A stretch of 64,000 bases of DNA from Leptidea sinapis. Taxonomy: Eukaryota > Arthropoda > Insecta > Lepidoptera > Pieridae. The translations under genes were made by a program, and so were the position numbers. Where the stretch lies: assembly GCF_905404315.1 (NCBI RefSeq), contig NC_066275.1, forward strand, positions 868,001-932,000, written 5' to 3'. Shown one piece after another: positions 55,546-64,000 of the stretch (positions are counted from its first letter, which is position 1; each line of letters begins with the position of its first letter). The notes below the pieces were generated by a model that did no database searches, was not told the DNA's origin, and saw only the letters and a program-made list of their open reading frames with translations.

Positions 55546-55820
55546 TGCAGACAATAGCGAACAAATATTTTTTTAATTTAATTTTTTTTTACTGAGCGAT
55601 GTAAGTACCTGCTCAAGGGTTGGTTTATCAGTAACACCCGTTGAGTTAAAAGCGTTAGAAGAGTGACCCCCGAGGTTCAAATCCCGCATCGTAAATATAT
55701 TTGATTGATACAAAAAATATATATATATAGAAGAGGTCTAACACCTTCTAAATTCAAAAAATATATAGAATAATAGCCTACTATACAATTAAAGAATAGA
55801 TTGAGGATAAGGAAGTATGG
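55546..55820. repeat. Weak tRNA-like relic
   Basis: 55600-55690 has a pattern like a decayed tRNA (GAGCGATGTAAGTACCTGCT at one end, GAGGTTCAAATCCCGCATCG at the other) with an insertion between. Probably an old family D or SINE head. The remainder is AT-rich. Confidence 0.3.
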
Positions 55821-55824
55821 AATA

Positions 55825-55895
55825 TTCCTGGCCTGTTTTTATCGGGTAGTCTAACAGCTAGAGACTCTATCTAGACGTATTAATTATATATGCTA
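55825..55895. repeat. TIR family C, one end
   Basis: AATATTCCTGGCCTGTTTTT, AGAGACTCTATCTAGACGTA and TTAATTAT match the right end of the copy at 17774-17966. Confidence 0.65.
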
Positions 55896-55899
55896 GTGG

Positions 55900-56400
55900 T
55901 TTGAAACTCTTAAGTGGATTTCCTTAAAATAGGGACAAAGATACCTCGATGTTGTATTTTTAGTTTGATCATAGAGGAACGCGCAAAAAACTAGCGCTAT
56001 AAATTATTCATCAAACGAACAATTTCGACACGTTGACGACTAAGTAAATGCATGAATATTTATAAACGGTTATTCAGATATGCGGCTACCGTTGCTAGCT
56101 GTGTTCTACCATGATTGACACTTTAATTTACTTCTTGACAGCGAACAGCGGCTGAATGACGCATCGGACGAAATTAAAAGGCAGCATTGAAAAGTGACAC
56201 CAGCCAATAATGAAACAAAGAGGACTTAAGTGAAGTAGCTTCGACTTTCTATCATCAACGAATAAGTACAGTGTCCACATCAGCCTAGCGAAATTCTCTA
56301 AGAAAAAAGCGTTTCACTCGAATGTATGTCACGTGCAGGCAGCGATAGATTAACAGAAGAGGACTTTGATCTTGTAAAAAAAAGAGATCCGAAATCCACT
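55900..56400. other. No gene recognised
   Basis: No shared repeat or coding frame seen. Confidence 0.4.
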
Positions 56401-56424
56401 ACGCACTAAATAATAACTTATATT

Positions 56425-56700
56425 ATATACACAAATAAAATTTGAAAAATCAAAATTTTATGAACGATGTGGGACTCGAACCCACGACCTCTGGCGTTCC
56501 GTGCCAGAACTCTAACCAACTGAGCTAACCGTTCGAGTGACGTATCGTCATAAAATCTTGTATGTTCTTCAACTCTCAGGTTGTGGCTTCATCTACAGGA
56601 TCCACTTTACTGTTGATACTCGTAACCTGCTCACCCCAATATATGCATATTAGGAAATTGACTTGAGATGTCGCTCTTGTAAATCTAAACAATTTGTTAA
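56425..56700 (-). mobile_element. Family D element with well-preserved tRNA-like body
   Basis: The minus strand at 56534-56461 folds as a cloverleaf: acceptor GAACGGT with ATCGTTC, D arm GCTC...GAG, anticodon stem CTGGC/GCCAG with loop ACGGAAC, T arm GTGGG/CCCAC with TTCGAGT. Position 33 of the anticodon loop is C, not T, and there is no clean isotype, so I read it as a tRNA-derived body. It is followed by TATCGTCATAAAATCTTGTA as in the copies at 30186 and 58995. Confidence 0.6.
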
Positions 56701-56721
56701 AGTGATAATGATAAAGTGATA

Positions 56722-57085
56722 AGTGATCACCGCCGCCCACAATCTCTTGCAAAACCAGAGGAATCACAGGAGCGTTGCCGGCCTTTAAGGAAGGTGTACG
56801 CGCTTTTTTTGAAGGTACCCATGTCGTATCGTCCTGGAAACACCGCACAAGGAAGTTCATTCCACAGCTTTGTAGTACGTGGAAGAAAGCTCCTTGAATA
56901 CCGCACTGTGGAGGACCGCCACACATCCAGATGGTGAGGATGATAAACTAACTTGTGGCGTGTCGTGCGAAGGTGGAATTCGGCGGCAGGAATCTGGTTA
57001 AACAGCTCTTCGGAACACTACCCGTGATAAATGCGGTAGAAGACACACAATGAAGCGACGTCTCTACGCAACGCCAAGTGATCAC
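56722..57085 (-). pseudogene. LINE A RT C-terminus with 3' tail
   Basis: The minus frame 56924-56727 ends the RT (RSFLPRTTKLWNELPCAVF ... CGRR). Upstream, 57085-56930 adds VASLCVFYRIYHG, a stop, CSEELFNQIPAAEFHLRT and HKLVYHPHHLD. Same family as 49896-50325, with few differences, and the two share the 5'-truncated form. It lies at the edge of the family D element. 3' tail at 56700-56760. Confidence 0.8.
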
Positions 57086-57089
57086 TTTA

Positions 57090-57575
57090 AAAGTCCGAAA
57101 AAAACTTCAAAACTTTGACATGTTTAATACGTAGAGTGCTCCTAGAAGCCATTTGATCTGATACCACCTACGCATCATACGGCACCGTCTTAAAAACCGC
57201 TGAGTTTCTTGCGCCCGTTCTTTTCAGGTCTGAAGCAGTCTATTTGGAATGGGTGGTGGTAATTTTGAATGGGTGGAAGTTTCCTCCCGGAAGAAGGCGC
57301 ACTTTGTGGCTTAAGAATCTCCAGACATGGTTCAACCTTAGCACAGGATCCCTGTTCCGAGCTGCTGTGTCAAAAATAAAAATAGCACAAATGATAGCCG
57401 ACCTCCGGTAGGAGATGGCACCTCAAGAAGAAGAAGGTAGTTTTTGATGATCAATAAGTGATTTTGAATCCTATATTGAATAAAAATATTTGAGCACACC
57501 ACCTGTATGGCGTTCCTCCACAGTGTGGTTGTCATTGAACTTTATTCCACGTGCAACCAACTCCTCTGGACTCCA
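57090..57575. other. LINE 3' UTR scrap, otherwise no gene
   Basis: 57195-57245 (GAGTTTCTTGCGCCCGTTCT, TCAGGTCTGAAGCAG) is the plus-strand form of the UTR block at 36640 and 23855. The rest is not recognised. Confidence 0.45.
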
Positions 57576-57579
57576 ATGT

Positions 57580-57646
57580 GCGGCACTACAATTGTGCTCA
57601 CCTTGATACATAAGATGTTAAGTCTCATTTACCCAGTAATTTCAAT
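57580..57646 (-). repeat. Family K, copy 9 (fragment)
   Basis: GCGGCACTACAATTGTGCTC, then ACATAAGATGTTAAGTCTCA; interior piece only. Confidence 0.7.
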
Positions 57647-57747
57647 ATAAAATAAGGTAATTATAATAAAATTGATTGCAAAACTAAAGGTATATGTTTG
57701 AAGTTGGTAATTTTAAAATAAATGGTTTTGTTATTCATGTTTTTTTA

Positions 57748-57830
57748 CAGTCTACAAAAAAGGAGGAGATTCTAAATTCTTCGGTATGTTTTTTTTTACG
57801 TTGTTCAAAAAGAGTTGTACCTTAAAACTT
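57748..57830. repeat. MITE family Q, left end fragment
   Basis: AAAAAGGAGGAGATTCTAAA and TTCGGTATGTTTTTT match the start of the Q copies; the ACCGAC terminus is changed to ACAGTC. Confidence 0.55.
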
Positions 57831-57887
57831 TGCATTGTACCTCATATGTGTTTTTGTAACTCGTACGGTTTTTGCAGCGTACCGTGA

Positions 57888-58192
57888 ATAACCCTTTGCA
57901 CAGGATGCCGGCTAGATTATGGGTACCACAACGGCGCCTTTTTCTAACGTGAAGCAGTAATGTGTAAGCGTTACTTTCTTTAGGTCTGAAAGGCGCCGTA
58001 GCTAGTGAAATAACTGGGCAAATGAGACTCAATATCTTATGTCTCAAGGTGACGAGCGCAGTTGTAGTGCCGCTCAGAATTTTTTGGGTTTTTCAAGAAT
58101 CCTGAGCGGCACTGCATTGTAATGGGCAAGACGTATCAATTATCATCCGCTGAACGTCCTGCTCGTCTCATCCCTTATTTTCATAAAAAGAA
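57888..58192 (+). repeat. Family K, copy 10 (near full length)
   Basis: CCTTTGCACAGGATGCCGGC to TTATTTTCATAAAAAG; both internal stems intact. Good reference copy together with copy 1. Confidence 0.85.
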
Positions 58193-58194
58193 AC

Positions 58195-58775
58195 CGCAGA
58201 TGGCAGATATTTTTTCCTACTGACTTGACATTTATAAGTTATATTTTGGATAATTCACACAAAATAACTATATTCCTATAGGTCACGGAAATGACACTTA
58301 TGAATCTCAAAAAAATATATTTTTCTTAATGAATCTACCGCTATATAAATAATAGCCTATGTGTTGAAGTAACAAACATACTAACACTTACAAACTTTCT
58401 TCTTTATTATTTTAGTGTGATTTGATATTATTCTTACAGCGAACGTATAAAGCACAGCTATTTTTATAGAAATCAGGTTTATAAGCTTATACACTAATGA
58501 AAGAAATGTCAAGATATATTATATAAGTATAAAGCCTAATGAAACGATTCGGATACCTCTAGAAACTTTCTACGACTATCGAATTACAGATAAAGGTTTA
58601 ATTATTTAGGTTACGTTGACCAGGGGTCACGAAATGTCGGGAACTTTAATTATTTCGACGTACCCTCGTTTAACGCAGTATTGCTTTCCAGAATGGAAAA
58701 ATGAAAGTATTAGAAGATCGATATTTCTATAGAAGCGACTCTTTTATGTAAGTTAAGATTCTTATAAGGAAATTT
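58195..58775. other. AT-rich intergenic
   Basis: Nothing recognised. Confidence 0.4.
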
Positions 58776-58778
58776 TAT

Positions 58779-58891
58779 CAAAGGCCGGCAAAACTCCTGT
58801 GATTCTTCTTGTTCTGCAAGAGAATGTGGGCTGCGGTGATCACTTAACATCTCGTGATCCGTACGCTTGTTTGTTCTCCTTTCACATAAAA
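58779..58891 (+). mobile_element. LINE A 3' tail
   Basis: AGGCCGGCAAAACTCCTGTG, GCTGCGGTGATCACTTAACA, TCTCGTGATCC and a poly(A) end. Confidence 0.7.
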
Positions 58892-58994
58892 AAAGGTATC
58901 GATTGCAGGGTTCCTTGCTATTGAATTATTATTATTATGACATATTAGGAAATTGACTTTAGATGTCGCTTTTGCAAATCTAAGCAATTTGTTA

Positions 58995-59260
58995 TGTTTT
59001 TAAAGTGATAGCCCTCACTTCTAGGATTAATACACAAATTATTTTTTTTATAAGTATTTGCATATTAGGTTAGAGTTGAACAAAGCATACAAGATTTTAT
59101 AACGATACGTCACTCGAAAAGTTAGCTCAGTTGGCAGAGCACTGGCACGGAACGCGAAGGGTCGTGGGTTAGAGTCACGCATCGTTCATAAAATTTTGTT
59201 TTCAAATTTTATTTGTGTATTTATCCTAGAAGTAAGAGTTATCAGTTTAAAAACTTTAAC
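58995..59260 (+). mobile_element. Family D, complete TIR element with tRNA-like body
   Basis: Left end TTTTTAAAGTGATAGCCCTC, ACTTCTAGGATTAATACACA; right end carries the complement (TGTGTATTTATCCTAGAAGT, AAGAGTTATCAGTTTAAAAA). That is a terminal inverted repeat of ~40 bp. In the middle (59116-59188) is a tRNA-like body in plus orientation with GTTAGCTCAGTTGG and a weakened T arm. No transposase. The best delimited member of the family. Confidence 0.65.
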
Positions 59261-59326
59261 GACATCAAAAAGAATTCTAAAGGAATTAATTTTGAGAAAA
59301 TAAATGCCTTTTATCCCTTTTATGCC
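59261..59326 (+). mobile_element. LINE B 3' tail fragment
   Basis: GACATCAAAAAGAATTCTAA, AGGAATTAATTTTGAGAAAA and TAAATGCCTTTTA match 54518-54580 almost exactly. About 65 bases, directly abutting the family D right end. Confidence 0.8.
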
Positions 59327-59560
59327 AAAATAAAACATAACAAATATAATGACATACCTAATACATTATAGACATATTATATAGACATATTATAGACATA
59401 TATAATATATCTAATATAATACTATAATATTTTTATGCAAGAATAGATCATTCTGGGACTTCAATCATCAATGGAGTCAAGAAATGAGTAACAGACCTTT
59501 AAGTTGGAAGTATGTTCTTATCCCGAAGGTCCCACGTCGTATCGTATCGTCGTATCGTCA

Positions 59561-59850
59561 AGACGAGCAGAACGTTCAGCTAATGGTAGTTTTAATGCCC
59601 TGCCCATTAAAATGCAGTGCCGTCAGGATTCTTAAAAAACCCAAAACTTCTGAGGGGCACTACATTGCGCTCGTCACCTTGAGACATAAGTCTCATTTGC
59701 CCAGTAATTTCACTAGCTGCGGCGCCCTTCAGACCGAAATACAATAATGCTCACACATTATTGCTGCACGGCAGAAATAGGCGCCTGGTGGCTGTGCGAG
59801 GCAAGAAATTTCTTGCGAAACGCGCGGTAGGAGATTGTCAACATGATGCG
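59561..59850 (-). repeat. Family K, copy 11, plus LINE scrap
   Basis: 59561-59788 is a minus-strand family K copy (AGACGAGCAGAACGTTCAGC to GCACGGCAGAAATAGGCGCC). It adjoins TGGCTGTGCGAGGCAAGAAA, which resembles the RT C-terminal fragment at 14200. Confidence 0.7.
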
Positions 59851-59854
59851 CGTG

Positions 59855-60280
59855 GAGTTTTGCATTCCACCGGACATTGACGTAGTAGAATCAGGCTGCT
59901 TGTTTCCGGATTTTTTGGATATGTTCACTTTTTATGTATTTATTATTTATTGTGTAATTGTTTTTCAAATATATCAAGAAAATGTATCTAGTACACATTT
60001 GTATTCTTAGTTATAAACTCAGTAAACCGCTACATTAGTAATTGTTAAGGCCGTTCCCAAGGTACATAACAAAAAAAAACACTCCGGGAGTGCCGGCAGA
60101 AGTGAAAACTTGAACATTAACGTTTTGAATATTTTGGCATGGTTAGGGAATAATTTCGCACGAATTGCTTTATACTTTATACTATTACAATTATTTTACA
60201 TTAAGAAGTTTATCTCTCAGAAAAATCAACCTTCATCCATATTGTCATAACACAAAGCACGTGTATAATAATTTTAAGAT
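59855..60280. other. AT-rich; solo MITE P end
   Basis: AAGGCCGTTCCCAAG at 60049-60063 is a lone terminus of MITE family P. No gene seen. Confidence 0.45.
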
Positions 60281-60447
60281 CTGCATTGTGCATGAACCTC
60301 TAAACTGCATATGATATCCTGGTACATCTTGTGAACATAGTGTTTAAAGTCTCCTTGCATCTTGCTAGGATGACATGATTTCAACTGCTAAATATATAAC
60401 CACAGATTAGGAATGGATATTTACATACTTATGTACATTACTATCAC

Positions 60448-61142
60448 CCGTAGATAGAAGATGGACACTAGATTCACTGTCAGCGTATGTAAATGAGATA
60501 CCTAGTCTGTGACGTGTGTTATGTTTTCAAGTTTTCGTTGTGAATGATTTGTATGTAACAGAAAAATCGTTCCATATTTTAATAATCACTGAAATTACCA
60601 TGGTAACCATTGTTTGTTGGGAGCCGATGAACTGAGTCCAAACAAAAAAATCGCATACGCGAAAAGGATACTTATACTATACTATGCTCTCAACTCCGAT
60701 ACAATACTCTCAATACCAATCTTATTTATGTGTCTCTGTCCCATTACTATGGTTATTTTAGTGATGCATCAGCTACTGTTCATCTGATGCGGCCGTTCCC
60801 AATATACTATTTACAGATAGAGATAAAATACTACCTTCTACTGTCAGTAATTAGCTGACAATAATCTGAAGCTATTCCAATATACCCTATAAGTAATTTT
60901 TATCGCCTTATACTGGGACACATGAATTGCAACTTCCATGTAAACTTCTATAGCTAGTAAGCTATACGTCGTCCCATTGACAGACAGCGTGTACGGATAA
61001 GGTGTGTTATCTTCGAAGTTTATTGGGACAGAAACGTCAATGATAGTTACTATTTTTATCTCAAGTAAGAGATGGACTGACTATTGGGAACGGCCGTAAA
61101 GAATATAGTGTCAATATTCTAAGGTTCATCTTCTATCTACGT
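60448..61142. mobile_element. TIR element inserted in repeat J
   Basis: Ends CGTAGATAGAAGATG and CATCTTCTATCTACG are perfect inverted 15-mers, flanked by a duplicated TATCAC. Non-coding. It hosts MITE P copy 3. Superfamily unclear; a 6-8 bp target duplication would fit hAT-like elements. Confidence 0.7.
60790..61096. mobile_element. MITE family P, copy 3
   Basis: 307 bp, CGGCCGTTCCCAATATAC to TATTGGGAACGGCCG, followed by TAA; the left flank reads ATG, so the target duplication is not clean here. Same interior as copies 1 and 2. Confidence 0.85.
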
Positions 61143-61284
61143 TATCACTGCTACCATATTTATGTTGTCCTGATGTCAGTGTAGTAATATTTTGTGCGAA
61201 TGACGTCAGATTAAATTAAGGTATACTCGTATCATAAGACAATCTCTTCTTCAACTTTGATTGCCTGGTACCTATTTTAATTAA

Positions 61285-62045
61285 TCTAGACGCGTTTGCG
61301 GTCTGCTTTATGTACATGCATATATGCACACACTATGGCTGCGTCTCGTAACGGTGTCGCGAGTCCAAAGATTTTATCTCATCTAAAAATATGCGTACCA
61401 AGCTAAAAAGAAGACACTTTTTCACTTCAAAAAGGAACAACGATGCATGAATTATATCAAATCATCAGCATCCAAGCTATGTATCATAAAGGTATGAAAG
61501 TATTTACATCCTCTTTGCTATGTATTCATTTTGTATGGGTCCATTTTATGATCAAGATTGCTGAAACTGTTTTATCTTAATGACTACATTTTTGCTTAAG
61601 AAGTTGAGAATAAAATACACACGCTTAGCATTCATTACAGTACGAATGTAGAGTGATAAGAAATGAGGGCGAGGGTTTTGGCTCCGACTTCTTTTGCTAT
61701 GCAATAGTTGTCTCGCTTGGAATGCTTCCGAGAGAAATCTACGAGGATAAACTAAATTTCCGTAAGTAAGAACTTTAAGCTGCTACATGAACTATTTCCC
61801 AAAATGTTTGAAGGCTTCGTATGTGAGCTCTACAATTATTGTTATTTGTACTCTGTTAAAGGCATAAAATACATCTATTTATATATATATAGTGAAAATA
61901 GTCTTTGTTTGAGGCTCAATCAGGCCTAAACTACTGATCGTATCGATATGAAACTACCACCATTCGATGCGAAATACGATGGCTACTTATTTTTCAAATT
62001 CCTTCCTTTTTAAATTCGCCCAGCGAAGCAGGCAGGAACGGCTAG
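61285..62045. other. No gene recognised
   Basis: AT-rich. 61990-62040 (TCGCCCAGCGAAGCAGGCAG) reads like the end of another non-autonomous element. Confidence 0.35.
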
Positions 62046-62049
62046 TTTA

Positions 62050-62530
62050 TATATATGTTTAAAATTCTTTATTTGGCTACTTTAATATCATAATACAGAT
62101 CCAGATACAGTCAGGTATAATTAATACATAAATAACATAAACTAAGTACAAAAATTATTAGAGAGACGCTGCAATAGCGTGGGAGCCTCAACAGCATCCT
62201 GAAAGCATTGTTGTACTGGACCCAAAGGACGCTGTACGATCTTTGCGTATAGTCAGTCAACAGGCTGCAGGTGTAGAATGAGGTGCAGTAAGCTCTAAAA
62301 AGAGTAATCTTAACATCTGAAGAACACCTTGCAAACCCACGGATCACCATACTATTACCAACATCGCCCTTCGATCCCGCTCAACATCTGCGTTATCCCT
62401 CAGGGAAGGTGTTACTAAATGGCCAAGATATTTAAACAAATCAGTCGTTTCTAACATTTGTTTACTCAAAATTGATTCCTTTAGATTTATTTTTCTGTGT
62501 GAGTGCACTCTGAGAGAGAAGAAGTTTGTT
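62050..62530 (-). pseudogene. LINE RT C-terminus (RTE-like)
   Basis: Minus frames read LFKYLGHLVTPSLRDNADVE near 62430, a frameshift, then RGFARCSSDVKITLFRAYC, SFYTCSLLTDYTQRSYSVL and VQYNNAFRMLLRLPR. This block is familiar from C-terminal parts of insect RTE/endonuclease-reverse transcriptase proteins. The open frame 62350-62111 ends at an ordinary stop. The palm domain is absent. Distinct from the RTE piece at 29-30 kb. Confidence 0.65.
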
Positions 62531-62534
62531 CTTT

Positions 62535-64000
62535 CGTTTGGAAAGTAAAATCAATCATGAAATTTTATTTACACATTTTGATAATACATCAATCAATACA
62601 AAAAATCTTTTTTAAATAAGTATTAGCTAAGAATATCTATCCGTACTCTATAGTTATAGTAAATATAAGTAAATAACATCAGCAAATTTTTGAAACACAA
62701 CTGAAATTATTGAAATTTAGAAAAAAATATTTTTATGGCATTATGGCATACATATGGGTTACCTAATGGTAAGTGAAGCCGACCATAACCTTGTGGATTC
62801 ACATGACCCTCATTGCCATTATTTGAGGACCTTATATGCTTATTTTGAAGGTATCTCTCCTACAGTTTGGTACTGCGTTTTACAGTAAGTTAAAAAAAAA
62901 TCTGAAAGCGCTTTCTTTATTTAAATAAATATTTTTCACTCCAATTGATGTTCACATTCAAATGGATTTTCGTTAAGTTTGAAATGAAAATTTATGACTG
63001 TTTAATTGTCAGTGGAATCATATTATTTACATATATACACCCACACATATTTGTTTCACAGTTTCATAAATTATAAGGGTCTGTATTTCGATATCTTATT
63101 TAGTTCAACGTGAGTCTAAAAAAATTATATCTCCATATTTTGTATTATCTTGTTACGCATAATAAAGTCATGATTGTTTTAAGAAAAAATAATTTTGCCG
63201 TGCGTCTTTAGAGGATCCTATCTAAGTAAGATACTTTTGTTTTATTAGAATTATTAATAATCTAACATCTAATGATTGTAAATTGCAAAACCAAATGGAA
63301 AATTCAAAATAAGCAACAGTTTTCAAGTTATAGATCCCAAGCATTCATAATGGCATTTGTGGCAAATGCTCTAATGAAGACAATTTGTATCAAAATCCAG
63401 CTTAATACCTGATGCATAATTTGCGTGTCACTGTTGGATAGCTTATAGCAACAAATACCTAGCCACCGTTACCTAGATGTTATAGATATTATTAATGATG
63501 TAATAGTACTCGAGTCTCGAGTAGCTTACTAATTGTGTTCAATTATTAAGGTAAATTTGATGCTAAGATCGTTATGTTACAGATAAATTATGGCTATTTA
63601 TGGCACAGTACAATAGACGATATACTTGCAGTATCGACTACTGACCACTTTAATTTTTCTGATTTAGGCTTAAACTTCTGTGATAGTAACCTTGTAGATT
63701 TATAAAAAAATACGAATTTATCTTTAATATAATATTACAAGGCCACATATATGAAGGCGTTGTTTGGGACCCGACGAATGTTAAATATTTTATTCCTGTT
63801 AGTTGAATTTAAAAAATAGTCTTACATAAGTAAGAATAATAATGGAACAAAATAAATATTTTTAGTGTGGATAATATTGTTCAGAAAATTTAGTACAGAT
63901 ATTGTTTGCTAGCTAATTATGATAGAACTTGTATTATTTACCCCTACAATATAATTCCGCAGAATATGACACTATCAAAGTAGCTGAAATATACAAGTCT
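62535..64000. other. AT-rich intergenic; weak LINE scrap at 62749
   Basis: 62749-62830 (GGTTACCTAATGGTAAGTGA) is similar in layout to LINE 3' tails. No gene is visible up to the window edge. Confidence 0.4.

Larger units (their letters stand above)
60283..61280 (+). repeat. Repeat J, copy with a nested insertion
   Basis: Ends match 7555-7830. Between TATCAC (60442-60447) and TATCAC (61143-61148) lies ~695 bp that the other copy lacks. Confidence 0.8.

Noticed and set aside
56461..56534. Cloverleaf resembling a functional tRNA gene
   Set aside because: Position 33 of the anticodon loop is not T, there is no clear isotype, and the same body recurs in other elements; it is treated as tRNA-derived repeat DNA.
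1..64000. CRISPR arrays, bacterial operons, phage or integrated viral genes
   Set aside because: No regularly spaced repeats, no ribosome-binding-site-led gene strings and no viral protein motifs were seen; the repeats are eukaryotic transposons.

Overview
The window is eukaryotic, AT-rich and dominated by transposable elements. It looks like an insect nuclear genome, most likely a moth or butterfly. The grounds are: an intron-containing MBF2-family gene, a repeat landscape of jockey/CR1-type and RTE LINEs, mariner relics, Helitrons with a CTAG terminus, a Penelope-type repeat, and many short TIR elements. There are no operons, Shine-Dalgarno sites, CRISPR arrays or bacterial genes. The species cannot be read from the sequence.

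Host-like genes are few. (1) A two-exon MBF2-family secreted protein lies on the minus strand (34279-34106 and 33368-32979); its splice sites are clean and it has an unusual Thr/Lys/Glu-rich C-terminal tail. (2) A short, intronless, secreted plexin-like gene lies on the minus strand (28399-27591), with two PSI-type cysteine modules and a TATA-like box, broken by one frameshift. (3) A short open frame at 40360-40578 may be an isolated MBF2-like exon.

Layout. 1-9.3 kb: a dead mariner, TIR elements and LINE tails. 9.3-22.4 kb: LINE fragments, a Penelope-type terminal repeat with a degenerate hammerhead-ribozyme-like motif, nested MITEs, and two abutting Helitrons. 22.4-30.5 kb: LINE tails, two Harbinger-like MITEs, the plexin-like gene, an RTE fragment and a tRNA-like TIR element. 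30.5-41 kb: the MBF2 gene, then an old LINE 3' unit split by a ~2.65-kb TIR element that itself holds mariner and LINE pieces. 41-52 kb: decayed jockey-type RT, an LTR-like block, SINE-like copies and Helitrons. 52-54.6 kb: the best-preserved element, a non-LTR retrotransposon with an apparently intact RT frame. 54.6-64 kb: more MITEs, tRNA-like TIR elements, a nested insertion with an empty-site relative, and an RTE tail.

Labels used here: 'LINE A' = jockey/CR1-type family whose RT ends in an LWNELP-type motif; 'LINE B' = the element at 52-54.6 kb; 'family K' = ~310-bp poly(A)-tailed SINE-like repeat (11 copies); 'family F' = LINE 3' unit with a TGATT-type tail; 'family C', 'H', 'P', 'Q', 'D' = short TIR elements. 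The main observations are: LINE A and family K share a 3' tail; seven nearly spacer-free perfect inverted repeats are scattered through the window; tRNA-like bodies sit inside terminal inverted repeats; and there are several dated nestings. All family assignments come from reading motifs, not from database searches.
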